Positions 32,157-41,598 of a stretch of DNA of 44,157 nt are shown piece by piece. Below the pieces are notes generated by a model that worked only from the letters and a program-made list of their open reading frames with translations, was not told the DNA's origin and made no database searches. A program made the translations under genes and the position numbers. Source of the DNA: Bordetella parapertussis (GTDB lineage: Bacteria > Pseudomonadota > Gammaproteobacteria > Burkholderiales > Thiobacillaceae); the NCBI GenBank assembly GCA_945890495.1, contig CAMDCO010000017.1:1-44157 (forward strand), in the 5' to 3' direction. How positions within the stretch are numbered: position 1 is the stretch's first letter; each line of letters begins with the position of its first letter.

Positions 32157-33407
32157 GTGCGTGCGCACGCCCTGATCGGTCTGCTGTGTTGGGTGCAGCT
32201 GGTCGGCTTGGCCGGCGCGGCCACGGAGAAGCCGGCTGACAGGGCAGGCGAAAAGCGCCAAGAACTGAACGCACTACGGGACCGTATTGAGCACTTGCGT
32301 CGCGAGGTGGAACAGGCGACGACGGATCGCAACGAGGCAGCGGATGCCCTGCGCGATTCCGAGCGCAATATTTCTACCGTGCAGCGTAGCTTGCGGGATC
32401 TGGATCACCAGGTTGTGACGCAGGGCCGCGAACTTAATCGACTCGATGTGCGTATCCACCTCGTCAAGGCTCAGATCGAAGAGCAGCGGGAGCGTTTGGC
32501 TATGTTGGTGCGCCAACGCTATGAGCGCGGGGGGATTGATGCCGCCCGTCTGGCGCTGAGTGGTGAAAACCCCGCCGCCGTGGTCCGACAACTGGGCTAT
32601 GCGGGTTATGTGGCCCAAGCGCGCGCCGATCTGATTCGCATCCATAACCAGACTTTGCAACAGTTGGCCGCGCTGGAGGATAAGGTCAGCGCGAGCAAGA
32701 AACATCTGTCTGCATTGCGTTCTGGACAGTTGGATGAGAAGAAAAAGCTCGAAACAGAACGCCAGGCGCGGCAGTCGATGCTGGTCCGTTTGTCCGAACA
32801 GATCCGTGCGCAAAAGAAGGAGATCGGCACCTTGGCGCGCGATGAGCAGCGCCTGACCCGCTTGGTCCAGCGATTGGCTGAATTGCGTGCGCGCAGTGCC
32901 TCGGTGCGCCACGGCAAGGGCCCAGCAGGTAAGCCGTCTCCGGGCCAGAAGGTCGGGCAGGTGGCCGATGCACGCTTGGCCAACTTGAACTTCACGCTCT
33001 TGCGCGGTCGCTTGGCCTTGCCGCTGTCGGGCGAGATCGTGGCCAAGTTTGGCAGTGCCCGCGAAGGGGGTGGGCCGGCCTGGAAGGGGCTGTTTATTCA
33101 GTCAGCCGCAGGCCAAGCCGTGCATGCGGTGGCGACGGGTCGGGTGGTGTTTGCCGACTGGCTGCGAGGCTTTGGCAACCTGATTATTCTGGATCATGGC
33201 GACGATTACTTGAGTCTGTACAGTAATAACGAAAGTCTGTATAAACAGCTGGGTGAGGCCGTGCGGGCGGGCGATGCGATTGCCAGCGTGGGCAATACCG
33301 GTGGGCACGAACGACCGGGCCTCTATTTCGAATTGCGTCATCAGAGCAGGCCATTTGATCCCCTGAGTTGGGTGGGCGGATCGGTGGTTAAATCTGGCGG
33401 CCGCTAA
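32157..33407 (+). CDS. envC: Murein hydrolase activator EnvC
   Basis: EnvC is a periplasmic activator of the amidases AmiA/AmiB that split septal peptidoglycan at division. The 416-residue protein starts at a GTG directly after the gpmI stop. It has a signal peptide (to about residue 22), a long coiled coil (about 30-245) and a C-terminal LytM domain (about 285-410). In the LytM domain the metal-binding residues are lost: the usual HLHFE is LYFEL and the HGxG loop reads LDHGDDYLSLYSNN. That degenerate site is typical of EnvC, which activates rather than cuts. Confidence 0.93.
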   Translation: MRAHALIGLLCWVQLVGLAGAATEKPADRAGEKRQELNALRDRIEHLRREVEQATTDRNEAADALRDSERNISTVQRSLRDLDHQVVTQGRELNRLDVRIHLVKAQIEEQRERLAMLVRQRYERGGIDAARLALSGENPAAVVRQLGYAGYVAQARADLIRIHNQTLQQLAALEDKVSASKKHLSALRSGQLDEKKKLETERQARQSMLVRLSEQIRAQKKEIGTLARDEQRLTRLVQRLAELRARSASVRHGKGPAGKPSPGQKVGQVADARLANLNFTLLRGRLALPLSGEIVAKFGSAREGGGPAWKGLFIQSAAGQAVHAVATGRVVFADWLRGFGNLIILDHGDDYLSLYSNNESLYKQLGEAVRAGDAIASVGNTGGHERPGLYFELRHQSRPFDPLSWVGGSVVKSGGR

Positions 33408-33440
33408 TCTGCAAGTGCGGGCTATCAAGGGGCCATGGGT

Positions 33441-34853
33441 ATGTCGGGTAAATTGAAATCGGTGGGGCTTATTTTGGCCGGCGTACTCGTAGGTGGTGCG
33501 GTCGCCTTAAATTACCCGGCCCAGGCGATACGCGGACAAGACCCGCTCCCCATTGAGGACCTGCGGGCCTTCACCGAGATCTTTGGTCGTATCAAGAACG
33601 ACTATGTCGAGCCGGTTGAGGATAAGAAGCTCATCACCGAGGCCATCAACGGCATGTTGTCGGGCCTGGATCCGCACTCCGCTTATCTGGACGCCGAGGC
33701 CTTCAAGGGCATGCAGATTGATACCCAAGGCGAATTTGGCGGCCTAGGCATCGAGGTTGGGATGGAAGACGGCTTTATTAAGGTCGTTTCCCCGATTGAA
33801 GATACGCCCGCTTATCGGGCCGGCATTAAGTCGGGTGACCTCATCATCAAGCTCGACGATACGCCGGTAAAGGGCATGTCCCTCAACGATGCGGTCAAGC
33901 GTATGCGCGGCAAGGTGGGGGCCGACATCGTCCTGACCGTGTTACGCAAGGGTCAAAGTAAGCCGCTGGTGATGACCATCACCCGAGCCGTGATCAAGAT
34001 CAAGAGTGTCAAACACAAACTGCCGGAGCCCGGTTTTGGTTATGTGCGCATCACTCAATTCCAAGAGCGTACGGGCGAAAACTTGGTCGCGGCCCTGAAG
34101 GACCTCGAGACACAGAATAAAGCGCCGCTGAAGGGCTTGGTGCTTGATCTGCGTAATGACCCGGGCGGTCTGCTTAATGCTGCGGTGGGTGTGGCTGGGG
34201 CCTTCCTCAAACCCAAGGATTTGGTGGTCTATACCGACGGGCGCACCGAGGATGCCAAGATGCGCCTGACCAATACGCGCGACGATTACTTGCGCTCCGG
34301 CGAGTCGGATTACCTGAAGACGCTCCCGGCTTGGGCGCGGACCCTGCCCGTGGTGGTGCTGGTCAACGGCGGCTCGGCCTCGGCTTCGGAGATTGTGGCG
34401 GGGGCCTTGCAGGATCACAAGCGCGCCGTGATCATGGGCACCCAGACCTTCGGCAAGGGCTCGGTGCAGACCATCTTGCCGTTGAACAATGGGACGGCAA
34501 TCAAGCTGACCACCTCGCGCTACTACACCCCGAACGGCCGTTCCATTCAGGCCAAGGGGATCGAGCCGGATATCGTGGTCGAAGAGGGCAAGATCAGTAG
34601 CGAGGTGAACGCTCGGAGCGAGGTGCGGGAAGCCGATCTTGAGCATCATCTGCCGGGCGAGGGTAAACCGGCGGGCAAGCCGGCAAAGCCTAAAGCGGCG
34701 GATAAGCCCTCTACTGACAAGCCCGCTACTGACAAGCCCGCTCCGGATGAGGCGAGCGCGGAACGGCCTGAGGACACGATGGCCTCGACTAAGGACTTGC
34801 AGTTTGTTCAGGCGATCACCCTGCTCAAGGGGCTGAGTTTGTTGCGCCCGTGA
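33441..34853 (+). CDS. ctpA: S41 C-terminal processing protease
   Basis: This is an exported serine protease of the Ctp/Prc group, 470 residues from the ATG at 33441, which is 8 bases from AAGGGG; the ATG at 33435 is too close. After an N-terminal signal or anchor helix (LKSVGLILAGVLVGGAVAL) come a PDZ domain (about 85-170) and the peptidase core with LDLRNDPGGLL, the nucleophile Ser in NGGSASASEIVAGAL and the catalytic Lys in GTQTFGKGSVQTILPL. A low-complexity stretch with repeats of TDKPA (about residues 412-436) follows. It often accompanies envC and may trim cell-envelope enzymes. Confidence 0.93.
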   Translation: MSGKLKSVGLILAGVLVGGAVALNYPAQAIRGQDPLPIEDLRAFTEIFGRIKNDYVEPVEDKKLITEAINGMLSGLDPHSAYLDAEAFKGMQIDTQGEFGGLGIEVGMEDGFIKVVSPIEDTPAYRAGIKSGDLIIKLDDTPVKGMSLNDAVKRMRGKVGADIVLTVLRKGQSKPLVMTITRAVIKIKSVKHKLPEPGFGYVRITQFQERTGENLVAALKDLETQNKAPLKGLVLDLRNDPGGLLNAAVGVAGAFLKPKDLVVYTDGRTEDAKMRLTNTRDDYLRSGESDYLKTLPAWARTLPVVVLVNGGSASASEIVAGALQDHKRAVIMGTQTFGKGSVQTILPLNNGTAIKLTTSRYYTPNGRSIQAKGIEPDIVVEEGKISSEVNARSEVREADLEHHLPGEGKPAGKPAKPKAADKPSTDKPATDKPAPDEASAERPEDTMASTKDLQFVQAITLLKGLSLLRP

Positions 34854-34871
34854 TTTCTGAGCGGTGATGCG

Positions 34872-35270
34872 ATGCCGACCCCCTGTGATATCCAAAAACG
34901 CCGCGAGATCATCTTCCACGGCACGCCTCCGGGCCAAGTCGAGCGGGCCTTGCCCTTGCTGGAAGGCTTGCCTCACCTGAAGGCTTGTGCGTGCGGCCCT
35001 CTGTGTATCGAGGTGCGCTACTGCGTACAGGAATACACGCTCCAGGCCTTGGAGGCCGGCTTGGCGGCACAAGGTTTTCATCTCGGCACCCCGCTCTTGC
35101 TAAAACTCAAGCGGGCCCTTGTTTACTATGTCGAGCGCGTTCAGCGGGAAAACTTGCGCATCCCCGAGGCGCAGACCAAGAATTATCAGGCCCATGTCGA
35201 AGGCTGGGGCAAGCGTTCGCACGGCGACCATGACGACACGCCCAAAGATGAGTGGCGACAATACCGATAG
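34872..35270 (+). CDS. Small conserved protein with Cys cluster, unknown
   Basis: The 132-residue protein has no signal peptide or membrane helix. The first 70 residues could be a ferredoxin-like alpha/beta fold (REIIFHGTPPGQVERALPLL, then IEVRYCVQEYTLQALEAGLA), with cysteines in LKACACGPLCIEVRYC. A basic helical segment (LKLKRALVYYVERVQREN) follows. It begins 18 bases after ctpA and overlaps the MoeB-like gene by 23 bases, so it is translated from the same message. A role linked to sulfur transfer or metal binding is possible from the cysteines and neighbour, but I do not recognise the family. Confidence 0.65.
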   Translation: MPTPCDIQKRREIIFHGTPPGQVERALPLLEGLPHLKACACGPLCIEVRYCVQEYTLQALEAGLAAQGFHLGTPLLLKLKRALVYYVERVQRENLRIPEAQTKNYQAHVEGWGKRSHGDHDDTPKDEWRQYR

Positions 35271-36057
35271 TCCCGTCTGCCGGGCAGAGGTCGCTCTGGG
35301 CGATAGACTGAGCGATCAGCGTTTGCTGCGCTATTCGCGCCATCTCCTCCTCCATGAGATCGGTATCGAAGGCCAGACGCGCCTCCAGTCAGCGACAGCG
35401 CTCATTATTGGTGCGGGGGGCTTGGGCTCTCCGGTGGCACTTTATCTGGCCGCCTCGGGCGTGGGCCGCCTTTTGATCGCCGATGACGACACGGTCGATC
35501 TCACTAATCTGCAGCGCCAGATTGTGCATGCTCAGGCGAGTTTGGGGACCAACAAGGCGGAATCGGCGGCCCAGCGTCTGCGCGCCATGAACCCGGAGAT
35601 TGCGGTGGAGGTCATTCCGCAACGGCTCTCTGGGCAGGCTTTGTTAGAGCGGGTCGCCGAGGCCGATGTGGTTCTCGATTGCACCGACAATTTTCAGACC
35701 CGCTACGCCATTAATCGCGCCTGTGTGGAAGCAGGACGACCCCTGGTCTCCGGTGCGGCGGTGCGTTTTGATGGCCAGATCAGCGTCTTTGCAAGCCCCG
35801 GTGATGGCGAGGCCCCGTGTTATGCCTGCCTCTTCCCGGAGGGGGGCGAAGATGAGGCGATGCGCTGTTCCGAGTTTGGTGTATTCGCGCCGTTGGTGGG
35901 CATTATCGGCAGCGTGCAGGCGGCGGAGGCCTTAAAGGTCCTGATGGGGATCGGTACGCCGTTATCCGGTCGCCTGGTATTGTTCAATGCCCTCGATGCC
36001 GAGTGGCGCGAGGTGCGTATCCGGCGCGACCTAAACTGCCCGGTTTGCGGCGGTTGA
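35248..36057 (+). CDS. moeB: MoeB/ThiF/HesA-family adenylyltransferase
   Basis: This 269-residue E1-like enzyme activates the C-terminal Gly-Gly of a sulfur-carrier protein (MoaD or ThiS type) by adenylation. It shows RYSRHLLLHEIGIEGQTRLQ, the nucleotide motif IIGAGGLGSPVALYLAASGV, the ATP-contacting DLTNLQRQIVH, and DCTDNFQTRYAIN. Zinc cysteines are in CYACLFP and the final CPVCGG. There is no rhodanese extension. The ATG at 35248 fits the family start and lies inside the end of the preceding gene. Whether it serves molybdopterin or thiamine cannot be told here, as no moaD or thiS is near. Confidence 0.88.
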   Translation: MSGDNTDSPVCRAEVALGDRLSDQRLLRYSRHLLLHEIGIEGQTRLQSATALIIGAGGLGSPVALYLAASGVGRLLIADDDTVDLTNLQRQIVHAQASLGTNKAESAAQRLRAMNPEIAVEVIPQRLSGQALLERVAEADVVLDCTDNFQTRYAINRACVEAGRPLVSGAAVRFDGQISVFASPGDGEAPCYACLFPEGGEDEAMRCSEFGVFAPLVGIIGSVQAAEALKVLMGIGTPLSGRLVLFNALDAEWREVRIRRDLNCPVCGG

Positions 36058-36074
36058 GGATCGGCTGAGGGTCG

Positions 36075-36668
36075 TCATGCGGTGGGCTGGATCAGACCGC
36101 GACCGATGATTTGCCACTGGATTTCCCAAGCGGTGAGCGGCGACTGGCGGAATCCGCTCCGCGTGAATTGCTGCCAGCGGCCTAGGGTCCAAGCCATGAG
36201 TAGGTTGGCCGCCGCCGTATTATCCAAGTTAGCGGGCAGGTCGCCCTGAGAGGCGGCAATGCGCAGCGCCTGCTTGAGGGTGGCCTCAATGCGATTGAAC
36301 ATCTGGTTCATGCGTGTCATCAGGCGTTCGTTTTCATGCACCAGCGCCTCACCGGTGAGGAGGCGGGTCATGCCCCGATTGCGTTCGGCAAAGCCCAACA
36401 GGAGTTGGACGATGCTGCGCACCTGAGTGAGTCCCTGTGGCTCTTCTGTGCCAATGCGGGTGATGAGCGAGAACAGGGTGGATTCGATGAATTCGATCAG
36501 GCCTTCGTACATCCGGGCCTTGCTGGCGAAGTGGCGATAGAGCGCGGCCTCGGAACACTGTAGGCGCGCGGCAAGGGAGGCGGTGGTGATTTTCTCGGCC
36601 TCGGGGTCTTCAAGCATGGCGGCCAAGGCTTGCAGAATCTGGGTGCGGCGTTCACCAGGGACGGTCAT
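36075..36668 (-). CDS. slmA: Nucleoid-occlusion factor SlmA
   Basis: SlmA is a TetR-family DNA-binding protein that blocks FtsZ rings over the nucleoid. The 197 residues follow the E. coli protein closely: RRTQILQALAAML, ITTASLAARLQCSEAALYRH then FASKARMYEGLIEFIESTLF, and LLLGFAERNRGMTRLLTGEA in the FtsZ-binding half. It lies 6 bases after ygfZ in the same direction and converges with moeB. In E. coli slmA is placed elsewhere (near dut), so the neighbourhood is different. Confidence 0.9.
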   Translation of the reverse strand: MTVPGERRTQILQALAAMLEDPEAEKITTASLAARLQCSEAALYRHFASKARMYEGLIEFIESTLFSLITRIGTEEPQGLTQVRSIVQLLLGFAERNRGMTRLLTGEALVHENERLMTRMNQMFNRIEATLKQALRIAASQGDLPANLDNTAAANLLMAWTLGRWQQFTRSGFRQSPLTAWEIQWQIIGRGLIQPTA

Positions 36669-36674
36669 GGGGCT

Positions 36675-37703
36675 TTACTCCGGAAGGGTATAGGGTTGGG
36701 GGCGGGCGATCAGGAGCGGGCCTTGGCGATCACCGAGGCGGACATCACGGGCCTCCCAGGCATCCAGGCGCACAACAGCGAGGCAATCGTGGCCACCTCC
36801 CGCCGCGGGAGCTACATTGACGATCATGCCGCAATCTTGATCGGGAACGGCGTTACTGAACAGGTGGATACCGGGTGTTGCGGTCCCTTCAACATGGGCC
36901 AGGAACATGCGCCGTTTGACCTTGCCGAGATATTGCGTGCGGGCGACAACTTCTTGCCCCGGATAACAGCCCTTGTTGAAACTGACGCCGTGCAGGAGCT
37001 CCATGTTGACCATTTGCGGGGTGAAGGCCTCGAAGGTTGCCGGCAGGAGGGTGGGGATGCCGGCATCGACGAGCAGCGCATCCCAGGCCGTGTGACCGAT
37101 GGGCCGTGCTTCGGCGCTGAGCGCCTGCCAGAGGGCCGGCGCAGCCTCTGGGCGGACCAGGATATCGAAGCGTTCGTCGGCGAGGCCGATAGCCAGCCCG
37201 TCGCCGTGTTGCAAGACGCCCAGTCCAGCGGCAGGGGCGTTGCCGCAGGCGCGGGTCAGCAGGGCGCGAGCGCCCGGGCCGGATAAGCCCAGGCGGACCC
37301 ATTCGGCACTGGCATCCCGCGCCCGGGTCTTGCTGCGCAAGACAAACATGGAGAGGCGTTTTTGCAGGGTTTCGCGTAGGCCGTCCGGGAGCAGCAACAG
37401 ATAGTCATCGGCTTGGCGCAGAACCAGAAAATTGGCCTGCAAGCGTCCCTTGGCATTGCAATAACCGGCGAAAACAGCCTGATCTAGCCCTTGGCCGCGC
37501 AAGTCATTGGTGATCTGGCCTTGCAGGAAGGCCAAGCTGTCTTCACCGTTGAAGGCGATCAGGCCGAAATGGGACAGATCCGCAAGGACCAAGTCACGCT
37601 GCGCCGCCGCCACCTCATCGACCCCGGGGCCAAAATGGAGCGCGCCTTGAGCGTCGGTTTGCGCGCCTTGGGTGGTGAGGAAGGTTTGCCAAGCGGGGAT
37701 CAT
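36675..37703 (-). CDS. ygfZ: Folate-binding Fe-S cluster protein YgfZ
   Basis: YgfZ is a glycine-cleavage T-like folate protein needed for repair or assembly of some iron-sulfur enzymes, including MiaB. The 342-residue protein has the signature KGCYPGQEVVARTQYLGKVK (about 244-263) with its conserved Cys, and the N-terminal SHFGLIAFNGEDSLAFLQGQ. MiaB is encoded 2.3 kb further on. The gene stands first in a two-gene operon with slmA. Confidence 0.94.
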   Translation of the reverse strand: MIPAWQTFLTTQGAQTDAQGALHFGPGVDEVAAAQRDLVLADLSHFGLIAFNGEDSLAFLQGQITNDLRGQGLDQAVFAGYCNAKGRLQANFLVLRQADDYLLLLPDGLRETLQKRLSMFVLRSKTRARDASAEWVRLGLSGPGARALLTRACGNAPAAGLGVLQHGDGLAIGLADERFDILVRPEAAPALWQALSAEARPIGHTAWDALLVDAGIPTLLPATFEAFTPQMVNMELLHGVSFNKGCYPGQEVVARTQYLGKVKRRMFLAHVEGTATPGIHLFSNAVPDQDCGMIVNVAPAAGGGHDCLAVVRLDAWEARDVRLGDRQGPLLIARPQPYTLPE

Positions 37704-37792
37704 CTTCGGGGCCTATCAGAAATTGAATAGGCCGAAAATAACCGCTAGACCCGCAATTGGCAAGGCTTACTCAAAGCGGACTTAATCCCCTG

Positions 37793-38617
37793 CTAAGTGA
37801 GTGGCCACTCTACGCGCAGGGTGTGTATCCGCCGGCTGTCCGCGCTGAGGACATGGAAGCGCACGCCCTCGATTTCAATCTGTTCCCCGCGCTTGGGCAG
37901 GCGGCCGAAGGCATGGGAAACAAGGCCGCTAACGGTGTCGTATTCGCTGTCGTCGAAGTGTGTCTCGAGGGCCGCGTTGAGGTCGGCGATCTCGGTCTGC
38001 GCCTTGACGCGCCAGATGTTGGCTTGTTCAGCAATGAGGTTGTCGGCATCCTCGTCGTAGTCGTATTCGTCTTCGATATCGCCGACGATTTGTTCCAGCA
38101 CATCTTCGATGGTGACCATGCCGGCCACACCACCGTATTCGTCAACGACGATGGCAATGTGGTTGCGTGAGGCGCGGAACTCGCGCAACAGGACATTGAG
38201 GCGCTTCGATTCAGGCACAAAGACCGCCGGGCGCAGGGTGTCACGCAGGTCAATCTCTTCGTCCGTGCAAAGTCGCAGCAGGTCTTTGGCGAGGAGGATG
38301 CCGATTACGGTGTCACGGTCGCCATCGACGGCCGGGAAACGCGAGTGGGCGGTCTCGATTACGAAGGGGAGGATCGTGCTGTGCGGGTCGTTGATATCGA
38401 TGACATCCATCTGCGCCCGCGGGATCATGATCTCGCGCACCTGCATCTCGGAGACCTGCATGACCCCCTCGATCATCGATAGGGCATCGGCATCCAGCAG
38501 GTTGTTGTCATAGGCAGCATGCAGCAGGCCCAGCAGTTCATCGCGGGTGTCCGGTTCGGGCGTGAGCCAGGCCGTCAGGGTCTGTAGCAAGCTAGGTTTT
38601 CGACTGTCGTCTTCCAT
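37793..38617 (-). CDS. corC: CBS-domain protein CorC
   Basis: The 274-residue cytosolic protein has two CBS domains (about 67-190; IMIPRAQMDVIDINDP and VDEYGGVAGMVTIEDVLEQI) and a CorC/HlyC C-terminal domain (LVSHAFGRLPKRGEQIEIEG). It is linked to magnesium and cobalt export in enterobacteria, though its real action is unclear. It has no membrane DUF21 domain. Its start overlaps the end of ybeY by 26 bases, as is usual for ybeY-corC. Confidence 0.94.
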   Translation of the reverse strand: MEDDSRKPSLLQTLTAWLTPEPDTRDELLGLLHAAYDNNLLDADALSMIEGVMQVSEMQVREIMIPRAQMDVIDINDPHSTILPFVIETAHSRFPAVDGDRDTVIGILLAKDLLRLCTDEEIDLRDTLRPAVFVPESKRLNVLLREFRASRNHIAIVVDEYGGVAGMVTIEDVLEQIVGDIEDEYDYDEDADNLIAEQANIWRVKAQTEIADLNAALETHFDDSEYDTVSGLVSHAFGRLPKRGEQIEIEGVRFHVLSADSRRIHTLRVEWPLT

Positions 38618-39047
38618 GTTCGTAGGGGTCTGGATAGCCCAGATGTTGCATGATAAAGCGTTCCACCGATTCCATGGTTACCGCTTCACTTTTGTGTTCG
38701 TGATCGTAGCCTTGCAGGTGCAAGACGCCATGGATGACCAGGTGGGCATAGTGTGCCTCGAGGGACTTGTCTTGCTCGGCGGCCTCGCGGGCGACGACCG
38801 GTGCGCAGAGGACAACATCCCCGTTGGCCGGCGCTGCGTCGTACACAAAGGTGAGGACATTGGTGGCGTAATCCTTGCCGCGATAATCGTGATTGAGTTG
38901 TTGCGCCTCAGCCGCATCGGTGATGCGCAGGGTCAGCGCCATCTCGCTTTGTTGGGCAGCCTTGACCCAGAGGCGCAGTTGCGCCCGTGTCGGGAGGCCG
39001 TCGGCGCGGTGGGCAATCTGGATCGCGAGATCAAGCGGAGGCGTCAT
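38592..39047 (-). CDS. ybeY: Endoribonuclease YbeY
   Basis: YbeY is a zinc-dependent single-strand RNase that matures the 3' end of 16S rRNA. The 151-residue protein carries the metal motif H-G-V-L-H-L-Q-G-Y-D-H (about 110-120) and the upstream DYRGKDYATNVLTFVYD segment. It overlaps phoH by 4 bases and corC by 26, so translation is tightly coupled. Confidence 0.96.
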   Translation of the reverse strand: MTPPLDLAIQIAHRADGLPTRAQLRLWVKAAQQSEMALTLRITDAAEAQQLNHDYRGKDYATNVLTFVYDAAPANGDVVLCAPVVAREAAEQDKSLEAHYAHLVIHGVLHLQGYDHEHKSEAVTMESVERFIMQHLGYPDPYEHGRRQSKT

Positions 39048-40021
39048 GGTTTTGTGGCCGCCTTCTCATGGGATTTATGTGCGTCGTAGGCCTCGATGAT
39101 GCGTGCCACCAGCGGGTGGCGCACCACATCCTCGTTCTTGAACTGGGTAAAGGCGATGCCGCGCACCTCGGGCAGCACCTCGGCGGCCTCCACCAAGCCG
39201 CTTTTCTGGCCGCGTTGCAGGTCGATCTGGGTGACATCGCCAGTGATGACGGTCTTGGAGCCAAAGCCGATGCGGGTGAGGAACATCTTCATCTGCTCGG
39301 GCGTGGTGTTCTGCGCCTCGTCGAGGATGATGAAGGCGTGGTTGAGGGTGCGCCCGCGCATGAAGGCCAGCGGGGCGATCTCGATCACCGCCTTCTCAAA
39401 CTGGCGGGTGGCCTTTTCGATCCCCATGAGGTCATAGAGGGCGTCGTAGAGCGGGCGCAGATAAGGATCGACCTTCTGCACCAGGTCGCCGGGCAGAAAG
39501 CCGAGTCGCTCGCCGGCCTCAACCGCCGGGCGAACCAGGATGATGCGTCGCACCAAGCCGCGCTCCAGCGCATCCACCGCGCAGGCCACCGCGAGATAGG
39601 TCTTGCCCGTGCCGGCAGGGCCGATGCCGAAGGTGACATCGTGTTCCAGGACCTGACGGATGTATTGGTTTTGCCGTGCGGTGCGTCCGTGCAGGCCCGG
39701 TCGGCGGGTCATCAGCACCGGCAGGTCGGGCGCTTGAGCCGGGTCATTATGCGGGAGGGCGGCCTGTGGGTTGGCCGGCTGGTTGGCTTCCATCAAGGCG
39801 AGTTGAAGCTCTTCCAGATCGAGGGGTTTCTTGGCGCGCGGGTAAAAGTCCTTGAGCAGGCGGGCCGCCGTTGCGGCCTGTTCGCCGTGCAAATTGAAGA
39901 CCTCGCCGCGCCGGGCGATGGTGACATTAAGGGCGGCCTCGATTTGACGCAGGTTTTCGTCCAGTACCCCGCAGAGGTTGGCGAGGTGGGTGTTATCGGC
40001 GTCGGGGAAAGAGACCTGCAT
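39044..40021 (-). CDS. ybeZ: PhoH-like ATPase (YbeZ)
   Basis: This is a predicted ATP-dependent RNA-associated protein that partners YbeY. The 325 residues show a small KH-like N-terminus ([20 protein letters not shown]), Walker A in [40 protein letters not shown], Walker B in [20 protein letters not shown] and [20 protein letters not shown]. The ATG at 40021 lies 4 bases after the miaB stop and gives the normal N-terminus; the upstream ATG at 40093 would overlap miaB. Confidence 0.93.
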   Translation of the reverse strand: MQVSFPDADNTHLANLCGVLDENLRQIEAALNVTIARRGEVFNLHGEQAATAARLLKDFYPRAKKPLDLEELQLALMEANQPANPQAALPHNDPAQAPDLPVLMTRRPGLHGRTARQNQYIRQVLEHDVTFGIGPAGTGKTYLAVACAVDALERGLVRRIILVRPAVEAGERLGFLPGDLVQKVDPYLRPLYDALYDLMGIEKATRQFEKAVIEIAPLAFMRGRTLNHAFIILDEAQNTTPEQMKMFLTRIGFGSKTVITGDVTQIDLQRGQKSGLVEAAEVLPEVRGIAFTQFKNEDVVRHPLVARIIEAYDAHKSHEKAATKP

Positions 40022-40025
40022 ATGA

Positions 40026-41369
40026 TCAGTCGGCAATAACGACTTCACCGCGCAGACTGTTGGGCAGGGCTTGGGTGATGCGCACGCTAACAAACTCGCC
40101 CAGCAAGCGTTCTGGGGCGGCGAAGTTAACCACGCGGTTGTTCTCGGTGCGGCCCATCAATTCACTTGCGTCCTTCTTCGAGGGGCCTTCCACCAAGACT
40201 TGTTGCAGCGTGCCCACCATGGCCGCGCTGATGGCGGCGGCCTGGGCGTTTAGTTGCGCCTGCAGGCGATGGAGGCGCTGCTTGTACACCTCGACCGGCG
40301 TGTCGTCGGTCAGGCTGGCGGCGGGTGTGCCGGGGCGTGCGCTGTACACGAAGCTGAACGAATGGTCGAAATTCATCTCTTCCACCAGGCGCAGCGTGGC
40401 CTCGAAATCGGCCTCCGTCTCGCCCGGAAAGCCGACGATGATATCGGTCGCTAGCGACAAATTCGCCTGTGCGGCGCGCAGCTTGCGGATGATGGACTTG
40501 TACTCCAGCACGGTGTAGCCGCGCTTCATCGCCGCCAGGATGCGGTCAGAGCCCGACTGAACCGGCAGATGCAGGTGCGACACCAGCTTGGGGATACGGG
40601 CGAAACAGTCGATCAGACGCGGCGTGAATTCGCGCGGGTGCGAGGTGGTGAAGCGAATGCGGCCGATGCCCGGGATCTCGGCCATCAATTCCAGCAACAA
40701 GGCTAGATCGGCGAATTCACCCAACTGAGCGCCGTCGTCCATCGCGCCACGGTAGGCGTTCACATTCTGGCCCAGCAGGGTCACTTCCTTGACACCCTGT
40801 GCGGCCAGTTGCGCGATCTCGGTCAGGCAATCGGCCAGCGGGCGCGATACCTCCTCGCCTCGGGTGTAGGGCACCACGCAGAAGCTGCAATATTTGGAGC
40901 AGCCTTCCATGATCGACACGAAGGCGGTGGCACCTTCTACCCGTGGCGGTGGCAGGTGGTCGAACTTTTCAATCTCGGGGAAGTCGATATCGACTTGCGG
41001 GCGACCGCTTTGATCACGCCGGGTGAGCATCTGCGGCAGGCGATGTAGCGTCTGCGGCCCAAAGACCAGATCGACAAACGGTGCACGGCTAATGATAGCC
41101 GCGCCTTCTTGGCTGGCTACGCAACCGCCCACGCCAATGCGCAGGGCCGGGTTTTTCTGTTTTAGGTGGCGCACCGTGCCCAGATCGCTGAATACCTTTT
41201 CTTGCGCCTTTTCGCGCACCGAACAGGTGTTGAACAGGATCAGATCGGCCTCTTCCGGGTTGTCGGTGGGTTCATAGCCCTCCGCCGCCGCGAGCACATC
41301 GGACATCTTGTCCGAGTCGTACTCGTTCATTTGGCAACCGAAGGTTTTGATGTAGACCTTGCGTGTCAT
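40026..41369 (-). CDS. miaB: tRNA-2-methylthio-N6-dimethylallyladenosine synthase
   Basis: MiaB is a radical-SAM enzyme that adds the methylthio group at A37 of tRNAs reading U-starting codons. The 447-residue protein has the N-terminal MTTase domain with three cysteines ([31 protein letters not shown]), the radical-SAM motif [20 protein letters not shown] (about residues 154-173) and a C-terminal TRAM domain ending [18 protein letters not shown]. It heads the miaB-ybeZ-ybeY-corC operon, and a tRNA gene lies upstream. Confidence 0.97.
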   Translation of the reverse strand: MTRKVYIKTFGCQMNEYDSDKMSDVLAAAEGYEPTDNPEEADLILFNTCSVREKAQEKVFSDLGTVRHLKQKNPALRIGVGGCVASQEGAAIISRAPFVDLVFGPQTLHRLPQMLTRRDQSGRPQVDIDFPEIEKFDHLPPPRVEGATAFVSIMEGCSKYCSFCVVPYTRGEEVSRPLADCLTEIAQLAAQGVKEVTLLGQNVNAYRGAMDDGAQLGEFADLALLLELMAEIPGIGRIRFTTSHPREFTPRLIDCFARIPKLVSHLHLPVQSGSDRILAAMKRGYTVLEYKSIIRKLRAAQANLSLATDIIVGFPGETEADFEATLRLVEEMNFDHSFSFVYSARPGTPAASLTDDTPVEVYKQRLHRLQAQLNAQAAAISAAMVGTLQQVLVEGPSKKDASELMGRTENNRVVNFAAPERLLGEFVSVRITQALPNSLRGEVVIAD

Positions 41370-41437
41370 GGCCTGGCAACCCCGTGCAGGGGCGGGACAG
41401 GCAACGAAAAAAGGATAAGGGCAGGGTCCAGAGAATT

Positions 41438-41514
41438 TGGTGGTGATGGGCAGAATCGAACTGCCGACCTGTGGGTTATGAATCCACCGCTCTAACCGTC
41501 TGAGCTACATCACC
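41438..41514 (-). tRNA. tRNA-Met (CAU)
   Basis: A 77-base cloverleaf on the minus strand. The acceptor arms GGTGATG (41514-41508) and CATCACC pair fully, the D arm reads GCTCAGACGGTTAGAGC, the anticodon loop TTCATAA gives CAU, and the T loop is in GGCAGTTCGATTCTGCC. The discriminator is A and the CCA end is encoded. The fully paired first position (G-C) indicates the elongator rather than the initiator form. A tRNA-Ile with modified C34 is unlikely but would share this anticodon. Confidence 0.93.
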
Positions 41515-41535
41515 GACTTGATGCGAAGGGTGCGG

Positions 41536-41565
41536 ATTATCCCGGTCACCCCCCGTCTATGTCAA
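41536..41565 (-). promoter_or_regulatory. tRNA-Met promoter
   Basis: A perfect TTGACA (41565-41560) and GATAAT (41541-41536) are 18 bases apart on the minus strand, 21 bases before the mature tRNA 5' end. It is a strong sigma70 promoter for the stable RNA. A GC-rich patch is in the spacer. Confidence 0.75.
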
Positions 41566-41598
41566 GGATTGCACAGGAAATGCACGGGAGATTACAGG

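Noticed and set aside
33942-35081. Long leftward open frame opposite ctpA and the next gene
   Set aside because: It covers two genes with good start signals on the other strand and is Arg/His/Gln-rich, typical of an antisense frame.
38987-40039. Rightward open frame opposite ybeZ
   Set aside because: It is antisense to a protein with intact Walker motifs and shows no domain of its own.
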